40,134 nucleotides of DNA from SCGC-AAA076-P13 sp963926355 (GCA_963926355.1 CAWUWW010000005.1:1-40134), one strand, 5' to 3'. Numbered from the stretch's first letter, positions 22,192-31,760 are shown. Numbers and translations: made by a program. Notes: generated by a model from the letters alone, not told the origin.

Positions 22192-23103
22192 CTATTTTTT
22201 AACCATTTCGATAAATAATTCTTCTAATCTATTTGATTCATTTCTCATAGACTTAACTTTAATATTCAATGAGGTAAGTTCTGCAAATAATGCATTAATA
22301 GACCTTTCCTTATTAACTGCAACTACTAAAGTTAAAGGATCTTCTAACTTAAGTGGGAAGCCTTCTATTTCAGGAACTTTATCCAATGGAGACTCTAAAT
22401 CGAAAACAAACCCCTGAACATTCAACCTGCCAAGAAGTTTTCTCATAGACGTATTTTCAACAATCAAGCCACCATCAATTATCCCAATATTTCTACATAG
22501 CTGCTCAGCTTCTTCAAGGTAGTGGGTGGTAAGAATTATAGTTGTTCCATTTTCATTAATCTCTTTTAAGAAAGTCCACATCTCCCTTCTCAGCTCTATA
22601 TCAACACCAGCTGTTGGTTCATCTAAAATTAAAAGTTTTGGTTCATGGATTAATGCTTTAGCAATCATCACCCTCCTTTTATAGCCTCCAGAAAGTGTTC
22701 TTGCTTGATCGTTTCTTTTATCCCATAAGCTCAGTCTTTTTAGCATCCTCTCCACTTTAGGCAGTGCTATAGATTTAGGAATTCCGTAAAACCCGGCTTG
22801 AGTTACAACTATATCGATAACTTTTTCAAAGCCCGAAAAATTAATCTCTTGTGAGACAACGCCCAGCATTGTTTTAGCCAAGGCCATATCCTCATCAACA
22901 TCAACCCCAAATATTTTTACCTTGCCGGCAGTTTTAGTAACCAATGATCCGATAATGCCAATCGTAGATGACTTTCCAGCTCCGTTAGGTCCTAATAATG
23001 CATAGAAGTCTCCCTCTTCTACAGAAAAAGAAATTCCTTTTAGTGCTTGAGTTCCACCAGGATAAGTTTTTTTGAGATCTGAGATCTCTAGAGCGTATGA
23101 CAT
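22192..23103 (-). CDS. yadG: ABC exporter ATP-binding protein, YadG
   Basis: The 303-aa ATPase begins MSYALEISDLKKTYPGGTQA, closely resembling E. coli YadG. It has Walker A LLGPNGAGKSST (about 35-46), Q-loop SQEINFSGFE, signature LSGGYKRRVMIAKAL, Walker B LLILDEPTAGVD and the switch His in TTHYLEEAEQL. The C-terminal 80 residues form the regulatory domain of this subfamily. It is cytoplasmic and drives YadH. It starts 7 bp after the permease-like gene at 23110-24456 ends, so it may share that gene's transcript, although no functional link is obvious. Confidence 0.93.
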   Translation of the reverse strand: MSYALEISDLKKTYPGGTQALKGISFSVEEGDFYALLGPNGAGKSSTIGIIGSLVTKTAGKVKIFGVDVDEDMALAKTMLGVVSQEINFSGFEKVIDIVVTQAGFYGIPKSIALPKVERMLKRLSLWDKRNDQARTLSGGYKRRVMIAKALIHEPKLLILDEPTAGVDIELRREMWTFLKEINENGTTIILTTHYLEEAEQLCRNIGIIDGGLIVENTSMRKLLGRLNVQGFVFDLESPLDKVPEIEGFPLKLEDPLTLVVAVNKERSINALFAELTSLNIKVKSMRNESNRLEELFIEMVKK

Positions 23104-23109
23104 AGTATT

Positions 23110-24456
23110 TTACTTTATTTTATTTTTTTCAAAACCGACAACAAATACACTTAAAAGAATACCTAACAACAAGCCAACCCAAGCACTAAAGAAAGTAATA
23201 AATACTGCTATTAAAAGTGCTGATGCCATTTCAGAATTCTTTTTTGGAATTGCCATGGCAACATATGCACATGCAAAACCAGTAAGAATAAGAGTTAGTG
23301 TTAATGCCATTTGCATTAAAGGCTTCATTAAAGTTATAAACGGAAGAGTTACATATAAGAAAGGCAGTCCCATCAAGTAATAAGAACTTAGACCATCAAA
23401 TATAGATGGCATTTCTTTATGTCCTTTTTTCCAACGTTCAACAACGACAACATGAACTCCTGTCCATAAGGCTCCCTGAGTTGGGAAAAAGGGATTAACA
23501 AGCAATCCTAAGAAGTTTCTAACAGCCACAGAAAGATGGGATCTATCTAAATTGATATCTAATATTTCATCAGGTCTATTAGCTTGACCATCTTTAAGAA
23601 CCTCAATACCTGTAATAAGATCACCAAAAAGCAAGGTGTAAGCAATAATTACAAGCGGAATTGCCTCAACAAACATTCCAAGAGTTGGCAGCCCGATTGA
23701 TAGAGGAGAGGTTCTACTAAACAAAGAGGCCACATCTGGAATCCTAAAACCCCATTCAATGTCAAAACTAACTTCATTAAATATAAAGGCAAGGAAACCA
23801 GCTAAAACAAAACCGGGTAATAGACCAAGAGAGCCAACCCTTTTAAAGAAATTATTTTTTTTAGCCAAAACCTTAAATGGGTCTGAAAATGTAGTTATAA
23901 CGCAAAGACCTATAGCAACTGTCATTGATATTGGCTGAAGCATTAGCTTATCCATATCTGTAACAAAAACTTGATAGAAAGCAGCTAAAGCTGCGCCTAA
24001 TATAATTCCAGCTTTTAGGCCATTAGGAATTATTTCTACTAATTTCTTACCCCAGCCTGTAATGCCGAGGATAAAAAGCAATAAGGTAAATTCCATACAT
24101 AAGGCAGCCATAAACTGGAAAGTTTCAACTTGATATACGCCATTAAATTGTCCTTTTGCTGCAAATGCAGCTATAACGATAGGTATTGCAGGAGTTACCC
24201 ACCCAGGGGCCATTGGCTCACCAAAGAAAATTGGTCCTGATGCTATTAAAGTACCAGCAATAAAACTTAGGGCTACGCCCTCTTCAAAAGTTAGACCCAA
24301 TCCCATGCCTATTGGGACTGCAGCAAATGCTGTTGCGCCGGAAATAACAAGACCTTGAAGAAATTCTCCTGCTCTAAATTTAGAGTGGATAAAAGGAATT
24401 CTTAATGTAAAAGGGCCCCATTTCAATCCATTGCTAGTTGTTGATTTAGTATTCAT
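23110..24456 (-). CDS. Polytopic membrane permease of uncertain family
   Basis: The 448-aa protein has about 12 to 14 hydrophobic segments. Its N-terminal repeat GLVISGATAFAAVPIGMGLG (about 35-54) and the APGWVTPAIPIVIAAFAAKG block (about 102-121) recall the half-helix regions of NCS2/SulP (UraA-fold) transporters, and the repeated helices with IIPNGLKAGIILGAALAAF support that view. I cannot name a substrate. Its ATG overlaps the stop of the CoxE-like gene by 4 bp (ATGA), and that gene abuts moxR, so the three are very likely co-expressed. A permease coupled to a MoxR/VWA pair is unusual and may be their client or partner. Confidence 0.6.
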   Translation of the reverse strand: MNTKSTTSNGLKWGPFTLRIPFIHSKFRAGEFLQGLVISGATAFAAVPIGMGLGLTFEEGVALSFIAGTLIASGPIFFGEPMAPGWVTPAIPIVIAAFAAKGQFNGVYQVETFQFMAALCMEFTLLLFILGITGWGKKLVEIIPNGLKAGIILGAALAAFYQVFVTDMDKLMLQPISMTVAIGLCVITTFSDPFKVLAKKNNFFKRVGSLGLLPGFVLAGFLAFIFNEVSFDIEWGFRIPDVASLFSRTSPLSIGLPTLGMFVEAIPLVIIAYTLLFGDLITGIEVLKDGQANRPDEILDINLDRSHLSVAVRNFLGLLVNPFFPTQGALWTGVHVVVVERWKKGHKEMPSIFDGLSSYYLMGLPFLYVTLPFITLMKPLMQMALTLTLILTGFACAYVAMAIPKKNSEMASALLIAVFITFFSAWVGLLLGILLSVFVVGFEKNKIK

Positions 24457-25628
24457 TTTGATAGCTCTGACATTCCCTCTTCTAATCCTTTGAGGGTTAG
24501 AGGATACATCCTATTTTCAAATAAGTCTCTAAGTATACAAACGGATGAGGTGTAATCCCAGTGATCATCAGGAACTGGGTTTAGCCATGCTAGATTATCA
24601 AAATGATCTGATAGTCTTTTAATCCACACGTGACCAGGCTCATCGTTCCAGTGCTCTATGCTTCCACCTGGATTAGTAATTTCATAAGGAGCCATTGTGG
24701 CATCACCAATAACGATAACCTTATACTCTGAAGAGTATTTATTGATTATATCTTGAACTAAGATTCTTTCCTGGGTTCTTCTAAGATTATCCTTCCAAAC
24801 AGATTCATAAATACAATTATGAAAGTAAAAATACTCTAAATGCTTAAACTCAGTTTTGATAGCAGAAAATAACTCCTCGCAAAGCTTAATATATGGATCC
24901 ATAGAGCCGCCTACATCAAAGAGAACAAGAACTTTTACTGTATTGGATCGCTCAGGAACCATATGAATATCTAAAAATCCTGCATTTTTAGCTGTGGCTT
25001 TAATGGTATTGTCCATATCAAGCTCTAATTCATTGCCCTGTCTAGCAAATTTTCTAAGCCTTCTTAAAGCCATCTTGATATCTCTTATGCCTATGATAAT
25101 AGAATCATCTAGATTGCTAAACTGTCGCTGCTCCCAAACCTTAACAGCAGTTTTTTGCCCACCAGGGCCACCTACTCTTATTCCTTCAGGATTTTGACCT
25201 CCATGACCAAAAGGCGATGTGCCATTTGTGCCAACCCACTTATTGCCGCCTTCATGTCTTTTAGTCTGCTCTTCTAATCTTTTCTTGAATTCATCTAGAA
25301 GTTTTTCCAAACCGCCTAATGACTTAATCTTTTTAAGCTCCTCTGGGTCTAACTCTTTTTCAAATGCCTTTCTTAGCCAATCTTCAGGAATTAATGCTTG
25401 AAATACATCCTCTAGTTTTTCAATACCTTTAAAATAGATATCAAAAGCTTTATCAAATTTATCGTAATGCTTTTCATCTTTTACAAGAATTGTTCTTGAT
25501 AAATAATAGAAATCATCAACATTTGCATAAACCATATTCTTTTCAAGAGCGCCTAGTAAATCTAATAGCTCCCTAAGAGTACAAGGGACTCCAGCAGATC
25601 TAACGGTTTGAAATAAATTTATTAGCAT
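24453..25628 (-). CDS. VWA-domain protein of the CoxE-like family
   Basis: The 391-aa cytoplasmic protein has a helical N-terminal half (MLINLFQTVRSAGVPCTLRE onward), a Gly-rich linker with GGNKWVGTNGTSPFGHGGQN (about 126-145), and a C-terminal von Willebrand A domain. The MIDAS metal motif is VLFDVGGSMDPYI (about 231-243), where the usual DxSxS reads D-V-G-G-S; this variant is, as far as I recall, normal in this family. CoxE-type proteins pair with MoxR AAA+ ATPases to insert metals or mature enzymes, for example CO dehydrogenase. It directly follows moxR (no intervening bases) and overlaps the permease gene by 4 bp. The client protein is unknown. Confidence 0.85.
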   Translation of the reverse strand: MLINLFQTVRSAGVPCTLRELLDLLGALEKNMVYANVDDFYYLSRTILVKDEKHYDKFDKAFDIYFKGIEKLEDVFQALIPEDWLRKAFEKELDPEELKKIKSLGGLEKLLDEFKKRLEEQTKRHEGGNKWVGTNGTSPFGHGGQNPEGIRVGGPGGQKTAVKVWEQRQFSNLDDSIIIGIRDIKMALRRLRKFARQGNELELDMDNTIKATAKNAGFLDIHMVPERSNTVKVLVLFDVGGSMDPYIKLCEELFSAIKTEFKHLEYFYFHNCIYESVWKDNLRRTQERILVQDIINKYSSEYKVIVIGDATMAPYEITNPGGSIEHWNDEPGHVWIKRLSDHFDNLAWLNPVPDDHWDYTSSVCILRDLFENRMYPLTLKGLEEGMSELSK

Positions 25629-26480
25629 TTATTTATTTGCTGATTCCCTTCTAGACATAAATGCCAATCTTTCAAGAAGTTGAACATCTTGCTCATTCTT
25701 TAACAAAGCGCCATAAAGAGGAGGAATTGCTTTTGAAGAATCGCTATTCTTTAGAATTTCATCAGGCAAATCATCAGATAATAATAGCTTCAACCAATCA
25801 ATCAATTCAGAAGTTGATGGTTTTTTCTTAAGGCCAGGAATTTTTCTTAAATCAAAAAATATTTCTAAAGCTTCTTTTACTAGAGTTTTTTTAATTTTTG
25901 GGTAATGGACTTCAACTATCTTATTCATAGTAACTCTGTCAGGGAATTGGATATAGTGAAAGAAGCATCTTCTTAAAAAAGCATCTGGCAGTTCCTTCTC
26001 ATTATTAGAAGTTAAGATGATTAAAGGCCTGTGCTTTGCTTTAATTGTTTCACCTGTCTCGTAACAAAAGAACTCCATTCTATCAATTTCCTGTAAGAGG
26101 TCGTTTGGAAACTCTATATCTGCCTTATCAATTTCATCAATTAATAAAACAACTTGTTTGTCAGACGTGAAAGCATCCCAAAGCTTGCCTTTTTTAATGT
26201 AATTTGCAATATCCTTAACCCTCTCCTCTCCAAGCTGAGAATCTCTTAGCCTGGTAACAGCATCGTATTCATACAGCCCTTGAGATGCCTTTGTTGTAGA
26301 TTTGATATGCCATTCTATTAATTCCATATTAAGAGACTTCGCAACCTCAATAGCAAGCAATGTTTTCCCTGTACCTGGCTCTCCTTTGATTAAAAGAGGT
26401 CTCTCTAAGGCCATAGCAGCATTAACTGCCATGCTTAGATCTTCAGTAGATATATAATTTTTAGTTCCTTTAAATTTCAT
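25629..26480 (-). CDS. MoxR-family AAA+ ATPase
   Basis: MoxR ATPases act as chaperones that activate or assemble protein complexes together with VWA proteins. The 283-aa protein has Walker A GEPGTGKT (33-40), Walker B VVLLIDEIDKADIEFPNDLL (about 109-128), sensor 1 PLIILTSNNEKELPDAFLRR with the arginine finger, and a helical lid. It belongs to the CoxD-like branch of MoxR (ATG 26480). The CoxE-like VWA gene begins at the base after its stop. The thioesterase gene ends 21 bp upstream on the same strand. Confidence 0.9.
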   Translation of the reverse strand: MKFKGTKNYISTEDLSMAVNAAMALERPLLIKGEPGTGKTLLAIEVAKSLNMELIEWHIKSTTKASQGLYEYDAVTRLRDSQLGEERVKDIANYIKKGKLWDAFTSDKQVVLLIDEIDKADIEFPNDLLQEIDRMEFFCYETGETIKAKHRPLIILTSNNEKELPDAFLRRCFFHYIQFPDRVTMNKIVEVHYPKIKKTLVKEALEIFFDLRKIPGLKKKPSTSELIDWLKLLLSDDLPDEILKNSDSSKAIPPLYGALLKNEQDVQLLERLAFMSRRESANK

Positions 26481-26501
26481 ACGACATCCTTATTAGTAAA
26501 A

Positions 26502-27344
26502 TTAATTGGCTAGTTTTTCTTCAGATTTTAGTATTTTAGTTAGTTGTCGACTCGAAGCAACTAAATTGGCATTTAAATCCCAAATATTACAATCTTGCTC
26601 AAAATACCCTTTTTGAATATCTGCTGCTTTGAAATCAGCAAAAAGAGTTTCGGTAGTTGGCATTTGTCTTATATGGGTGGTAAGCGTAATAGTAGGAATC
26701 CATCCTAGGGGACCATACTTATTAGAAACAACAGGGGGCAAGATATCAGAATAGAAAGATAGACAAAACTGATCAGGGATACCTCCGTCTAGCTTAAGAA
26801 AAGCTGAGCATCTTGCCGCTGCTAAATCAGCATTCCCCTCTCTATTCCACCAAGCATGATCAGGATGAACATTGCATTCAAGTTGTTTAATAAAAGACGG
26901 TGTAAAACCTTTAGATATTTTATCAAAGTTCATTTCAACGTAACTATCTTTATCTAAAGAATGAAAAATCTCTGGTAGAGGTGTAGCAAGTCCATCAAAA
27001 CCCTTCATATGTTTAAAATCAGAACAGGTTCCTGTAAAAATAGCGCAAATTTTATTATTCTGAATTAGCTTAACAATACCTGAAGAACTACCTCGGGATA
27101 TTTTTAAAATTTCAACATCAAGCAATATCTCTTTCTCTTCTATTCTACCTAAGTATTGAACTGATGAGCTAATAGCACAGCTATGGGGCAAAGATGATAC
27201 TAGTGCTTTGTGCATAATAGCCATCAGGTAGCCACCATGAGGAGTATTTCCTACAAAGTAATTTGAATCAGGTAATAGTGAAAATTTTAATTTACCAGAG
27301 ACATCCAATCTGAGAGCCTCTTGAAATTGATTATATTGATTCAT
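26502..27344 (-). CDS. Acyl-CoA thioesterase, TesB-like double hotdog
   Basis: The 280-aa protein has two hotdog domains in tandem, as in TesB and the 4HBT_3-type family. The first has NTPHGGYLMAIMHKALVSSL (about 33-52) and the second has DAAARC-like DLAAARCSAFLKLDGGIPDQ (about 172-191) and LTTHIRQMPTTETLFADFKA. Such enzymes hydrolyse acyl-CoA to fatty acid and CoA in the cytoplasm. Its ATG at 27344 faces tatD across a 53-bp divergent gap that holds an inverted repeat. Substrate length is not predictable; the CaiB-type gene on the other side of tatD also handles acyl-CoA. Confidence 0.85.
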   Translation of the reverse strand: MNQYNQFQEALRLDVSGKLKFSLLPDSNYFVGNTPHGGYLMAIMHKALVSSLPHSCAISSSVQYLGRIEEKEILLDVEILKISRGSSSGIVKLIQNNKICAIFTGTCSDFKHMKGFDGLATPLPEIFHSLDKDSYVEMNFDKISKGFTPSFIKQLECNVHPDHAWWNREGNADLAAARCSAFLKLDGGIPDQFCLSFYSDILPPVVSNKYGPLGWIPTITLTTHIRQMPTTETLFADFKAADIQKGYFEQDCNIWDLNANLVASSRQLTKILKSEEKLAN

Positions 27345-27367
27345 GATTTTTTAATTTTAGTTCATAA

Positions 27368-27391
27368 TTGATATTATTTAAAATTTATCAA
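27368..27391. repeat. Inverted repeat in the divergent tatD/thioesterase gap
   Basis: TTGATA (27368-27373) and TATCAA (27386-27391) form a 6-bp inverted repeat with a 12-bp AT-rich centre. It lies between divergent start codons and could be an operator; with such AT-rich DNA it may also be chance. Confidence 0.3.
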
Positions 27392-27397
27392 ACTCCC

Positions 27398-28183
27398 ATG
27401 CATGAACTATTTGATATAGCTTGTAATTTTACCAGTGATCAATTCAATAAAGATCTAGATGAGACAATAGAAAGAGCTATCAATAACAACGTCTCAAAGT
27501 TTTTAATTGTTTCCGCATCACTAGGTGATCATAAGAAAATACAAGAAATATATAAAAAATATACATCTAATTGTATTTTTACACTAGGAACTCACCCTCA
27601 TCATGCGAGCGAAATAAATGATGATGAGATTAAAAAAATGAGGGCGCTTATACAAGAACTAAACCCCAGTGCGATTGGTGAAACTGGATTAGATTTTTTT
27701 AGAAATATTTCAACATATGAAGAACAATTATTTGCATTTGATGAGCAAATAAAACTAGCAATAGAATTCAACAAGCCCTTATACCTTCATCAAAGAGACG
27801 CGCATGAGGATTTTGTAAAAATAATTAAAAAATACAAAAATGATATTAACAAGGGTGTTGTCCATTGTTTTACAGGAACTAAAAAAGCATTGGATGATTA
27901 TTTAGAACTAGGCTTTCATATTGGATTAACTGGCTGGGTGTGTGATGAAAGAAGAAATGTTGAACTAAGAAAAACAATAAAAGACATACCGCGTGAAAGA
28001 TTGTTGATTGAGACAGATTCACCATATCTAATACCTAGAAATCTAGAAAATAAGCCCAAAACAAATAGAAATGAACCTCAATACCTTCCGCATATTGCAA
28101 ATGAAATTGCTGGATTAATGGGTATTACAAAAAATAATTTAATCGATATTACTTATAAGAATAGTATGGATTTTTTTAAATAA
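27398..28183 (+). CDS. tatD: TatD-family metal-dependent nuclease
   Basis: TatD enzymes are two-metal TIM-barrel 3'-to-5' exonucleases active on single-stranded DNA and RNA. The 261-aa protein begins MHELFDIACNFTSDQF, like E. coli TatD (260 aa), and has TLGTHPHHASE, IGETGLDFFR, YLHQRDAHEDF, GVVHCFTGT and IETDSPYLIPR, which supply the metal ligands. I chose the ATG at 27398; a TTG ten codons upstream is in frame but would disturb the family N terminus. Its 3' end overlaps the convergent CaiB-type gene by 8 bp. Confidence 0.95.
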   Translation: MHELFDIACNFTSDQFNKDLDETIERAINNNVSKFLIVSASLGDHKKIQEIYKKYTSNCIFTLGTHPHHASEINDDEIKKMRALIQELNPSAIGETGLDFFRNISTYEEQLFAFDEQIKLAIEFNKPLYLHQRDAHEDFVKIIKKYKNDINKGVVHCFTGTKKALDDYLELGFHIGLTGWVCDERRNVELRKTIKDIPRERLLIETDSPYLIPRNLENKPKTNRNEPQYLPHIANEIAGLMGITKNNLIDITYKNSMDFFK

Positions 28184-29279
28184 ATACATCTTTATTTAGA
28201 TTGAACTCTTCGCAAACTTCAACCATATCAACGCCTATCTCAGAAGCATTATGCTTAATATTTAAAGGTGTATTAGAAAACCTTGGCGATGGAGCTGGTT
28301 GATTAAAGCCATCGATATCTACGAATGCATCTCGACTTACATTATGATGATGATTTTTAGATTCTTCTAAATCAAGAACTGGTGTTACGCATGCATCAGA
28401 TCCTGAAAATATATTTGACCACTCATCTCGTGTTTTTAAAACAACCTTTAAAGAGATAATCCTCTTAAACTCTGGCCAAAGCTTCTTGTTCATTTGATCG
28501 TTAAATCTCGGATCTGTGATATCAAGTTTTTCTAATAGAATTTTATAGAACTGAGGCTCTATAGATCCTACGGCTATAAACTTACCATCACTGCATTGGT
28601 AAGTATCATAAAAATGAGCCGCTCCATCTAGTAGATTTGATTCTCTTTTATCCTCCCATAAGCCCATATCATTTAATGAATAAAAAAAGCTCATTAACGC
28701 CAGACTGCCGTCAACCATTGATGAGTCAACAACTTGACCCTTACCAGTTTTAAGAGAGCTAATAAGAGCAGAGAGCATCCCTACTGCAAGATGCATTCCT
28801 CCCCCACCATAATCTCCAATTAAATTTAAAGGAGGTACTGGGTTAGAGTCTTTCCTGCCAATTGAATTTAAAGCACCTGTTAAACTAATATAATTGATGT
28901 CATGTCCTGCCTGAGAAGACATATCACCATCTTGACCCCATCCTGTCATTCGACCATAAACAAGAGATTGGTTTATAGAAAAGCATGTCTCAGGGCCAAG
29001 ACCCAATCTCTCCATGACCCCAGGCCTGAATCCTTCAAAGATTCCATCAACTTGAGATATCAGTTTAAGAATTTCTGTAATAGTTTCTGGTTTTTTTAAG
29101 TCTGCGACAATTGATCTCTTAGATCTATTATGAATATCAAATTTATTATTTTGACCTTTTTGTTCGGGTCTGCTAATTCTAATAACATCAGCTCCAAGGT
29201 CTGCTAATAACATCCCACAAAAAGGGCCTGGTCCAATACCAGAAAACTCAATTATTTTAATACCTTTTAATGGACCCAT
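28176..29279 (-). CDS. CaiB/BaiF-family CoA-transferase (alpha-methylacyl-CoA racemase-like)
   Basis: The 367-aa protein starts MGPLKGIKIIEFSGIGPGPF with GMLLADLGADVIRI (about 23-36), the standard class III CoA-transferase opening. VDGIFEGFRPGVMERLGLG and IGDYGGGGMHLAVGML (the conserved Asp of racemase-like members) follow. Family members either move CoA between acids or racemise 2-methylacyl-CoA; the GDYGGGGM block favours the racemase-type group. It is cytoplasmic. It follows the RND exporter gene by 9 bp on the same strand. The nearby thioesterase suggests branched-chain or fatty acid handling, but the pathway is not shown. Confidence 0.88.
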   Translation of the reverse strand: MGPLKGIKIIEFSGIGPGPFCGMLLADLGADVIRISRPEQKGQNNKFDIHNRSKRSIVADLKKPETITEILKLISQVDGIFEGFRPGVMERLGLGPETCFSINQSLVYGRMTGWGQDGDMSSQAGHDINYISLTGALNSIGRKDSNPVPPLNLIGDYGGGGMHLAVGMLSALISSLKTGKGQVVDSSMVDGSLALMSFFYSLNDMGLWEDKRESNLLDGAAHFYDTYQCSDGKFIAVGSIEPQFYKILLEKLDITDPRFNDQMNKKLWPEFKRIISLKVVLKTRDEWSNIFSGSDACVTPVLDLEESKNHHHNVSRDAFVDIDGFNQPAPSPRFSNTPLNIKHNASEIGVDMVEVCEEFNLNKDVFI

Positions 29280-29288
29280 TAGGTAATA

Positions 29289-31760
29289 CTATTGGAAAAC
29301 TTTAAATTTAACCAATAAATTAGGCAATAAAGTTAGTGATACTTTAAAAGCTACAAGCATGGCAATTGCAGTGAATATTCCAAAGAGCTTGGTAGGAAAG
29401 AAGTTAGAAAAAGCTAAAATAGAAAACCCAGCGGCAATGGTTGCTGCTGTATAAAAAATAGCACGACCGGTTGTCGTGTGTGCATTTGTTAAAGCTAAAT
29501 CAATAGATTTAGTAGCTTTAATTTCTTTTTTATATCTATAAATATAATGGATTGTATTATCAACTGCCATCCCAACACTTATAGCTGCAACCGTAATGGT
29601 CATAATATCTAAAGGTATGCCGAATAATCCAAGCAGCCCCAGTACTGAAAAAGCTACAAAAATATTAGGCACTAAGCCTATAAGAACAATCTTAAATGAT
29701 TTAAAGATAAGCAGAAGCATTAATGCGATAACTGAAAATACGATTAATAACGAACCAATTTGAGATTTAAATAATGACTGAAGCATATTATTATAAAGGA
29801 CTGCTAAGCCAGTAATTTCATAATCACCCTTTTTGAGATTAAATTTGTTTTGAAGGTCGTAATCTATCTTCTCGAGAAGGTCTTTCCTGTTTAGATTCTT
29901 GGAAGACTCGTTAACTCTTGCTGAAATTCTAACAACTGAATCATCTGCATTGATATAGGCATATAGTAAAGTTTCTCTAATATCTTCAGGGAGAACTGAT
30001 CTCAGTAAAGCTAACTCAAGATCATTAAGGTCCTTCCCATCGTTAATATCTCTAGCAAGCTTGATGCCACTTGCAACACTCAAGACCTTTCCAATTTCAG
30101 GTAATGATTCAAGATAGTCATGAATATCTTCTAATTGACTTAATGAATGAGCATTCCACCAATAGCCAGAGGCATTGCTGTCATCATCTTCAAATAAATC
30201 ATCGTCGAATATATCATCCTCAATAAAGTCAGTAACTTCGATTGACTTAGGCTCATTGATAATAATATCCAAAGGAGCTGTACCGCCAAGGTTTAAATCT
30301 ATTTCAAGCATTCCTTTGTGTATTTCAGTGTCCTTAGCAAAGTAGTCAATAAACCTATTTTCAACTTCAAGTTTCGAGGCGCCATATAATAAAACTGCAA
30401 AAATAATTACAAAAGATATATTAATAAAAGATGAGTAATTTTTAGAGAAACTTAGCAAGCTTGAAGTTATCCTATGAAGGGAAAGATAGTCTTTTGTTTT
30501 AATAAATCCAATCAATGCAATTGCGCTTGGTAAAAAAGAAAAAGTAAAGAGAAAGGCTATAGATATACCAAAAGCCATCATTTTACCAAATTCAATGACA
30601 GGTTTTAAATCCCCTAGAAGTAGTGATAAGAAGGCTACAGCAGTTGTGGTTGCTGCAAAGAAACAGGGTAAAAACATTTGATTAAATGATTCTTTTAATG
30701 CATCCGTATAATCATCAGGTTTATTTTTTAGCTCATTTATTTTTACCAACACATGCACAGACAATGAAATGGTTAGAATTAGCAAAAGCGCAATAAAGTT
30801 TGATGAAACAACGCTGATCTTCCAATCCATATAACCAAGGAAGCCGGCTGTAACGAATGTAGTTAAAAAGGCATTAGAAATTGGAAGTAAAACAAACCAT
30901 ATATTTCCAAAAAATATATAAAGCATCAATGCAAAAATAAGAGCCACGGTAGTTCCAAAAAGAACAAGATCAGATTTTATATAGTCCATCATATCGGATG
31001 TAATCATCGTTGACCCACCCAAGTACAATGTAGCGCCATCTCTGTATTTATCTAAAACACTTCTAATATTACTTATCATTAAAGAATTAAGAGCAGCCTC
31101 TTTATCATTTAGCTCCCCAATTCTTTTATTAACTAAAACGAGGCGATCACTTAATATAATTTTATTATTTGATATTTCTGGTTCACTTGAATTAAGAGAA
31201 TCCTGGATATCATATCTCTCGCTCATCAATAAATTGTATTCATCATTAGCTTTTAGGGATACCTGCATAGCTGTGATTGAGCCATCCTTACTTATAATCA
31301 GGTCTTTATAAATTGGGTTATTGATAATCTCTTCTTTGGCTAGTGCAAGATCAATACCTTCCGAGGTTAGGTCCTTTAAATTATCAGAAACTTCTGTAAG
31401 CCCTACTTTAGGCTGAAAGAAAATTGGAGCATCCATAAGAGACAAAACCGAATCTACTCCATCAATTAATATTAAATCTTTTTCTAAACTTAAGATCGTA
31501 TCAAGTGATTCCTTGGAAAATAGCTCACCATTTGGTTCGTATGTAACGTATAGAAAATTAGAGTCACCAAATTCTTCCTCGGTCTCTCTATAAATTTTAA
31601 GTGAATTATCTCCCTCTAAAACAAGAGCATCAGATGATGCATCAAGTTTAAAATTAGAAATACCAAGCGACGCTATCACTGCAATAGTTAAGACACTAAG
31701 CAAAACCAACAGTGGGTAATTGATAACATTTTCACAATATTTTTTTATGTAGTTTTTCAT
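29289..31760 (-). CDS. RND-superfamily exporter (MMPL/HAE3 type)
   Basis: The 823-aa inner-membrane protein has the RND layout: one helix at the N terminus (about 17-35), a large periplasmic loop, about five helices (about 255-415), another helix near 440, a second periplasmic loop with an acidic stretch (DDIFDDDLFEDDDSN, about 528-542), and a final helix block (about 660-820). The motif GMAVDNTIHYIYRYKKEI (about 752-769) is typical of the predicted RND exporters that include hopanoid transporters. Its length is shorter than the roughly 1,000-aa HAE1 drug pumps. Its ATG overlaps the bolA stop (TAATG). No adaptor or outer-membrane channel is adjacent. Confidence 0.88.
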   Translation of the reverse strand: MKNYIKKYCENVINYPLLVLLSVLTIAVIASLGISNFKLDASSDALVLEGDNSLKIYRETEEEFGDSNFLYVTYEPNGELFSKESLDTILSLEKDLILIDGVDSVLSLMDAPIFFQPKVGLTEVSDNLKDLTSEGIDLALAKEEIINNPIYKDLIISKDGSITAMQVSLKANDEYNLLMSERYDIQDSLNSSEPEISNNKIILSDRLVLVNKRIGELNDKEAALNSLMISNIRSVLDKYRDGATLYLGGSTMITSDMMDYIKSDLVLFGTTVALIFALMLYIFFGNIWFVLLPISNAFLTTFVTAGFLGYMDWKISVVSSNFIALLLILTISLSVHVLVKINELKNKPDDYTDALKESFNQMFLPCFFAATTTAVAFLSLLLGDLKPVIEFGKMMAFGISIAFLFTFSFLPSAIALIGFIKTKDYLSLHRITSSLLSFSKNYSSFINISFVIIFAVLLYGASKLEVENRFIDYFAKDTEIHKGMLEIDLNLGGTAPLDIIINEPKSIEVTDFIEDDIFDDDLFEDDDSNASGYWWNAHSLSQLEDIHDYLESLPEIGKVLSVASGIKLARDINDGKDLNDLELALLRSVLPEDIRETLLYAYINADDSVVRISARVNESSKNLNRKDLLEKIDYDLQNKFNLKKGDYEITGLAVLYNNMLQSLFKSQIGSLLIVFSVIALMLLLIFKSFKIVLIGLVPNIFVAFSVLGLLGLFGIPLDIMTITVAAISVGMAVDNTIHYIYRYKKEIKATKSIDLALTNAHTTTGRAIFYTAATIAAGFSILAFSNFFPTKLFGIFTAIAMLVAFKVSLTLLPNLLVKFKVFQ

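Noticed and set aside
23072..23380. 102-codon plus-strand frame across the yadG/permease junction
   Set aside because: It is antisense to two well-supported genes and has no supporting signals.
27368..27397. TTG start for tatD ten codons upstream
   Set aside because: It adds residues absent from TatD proteins, whose N terminus matches from the ATG at 27398.
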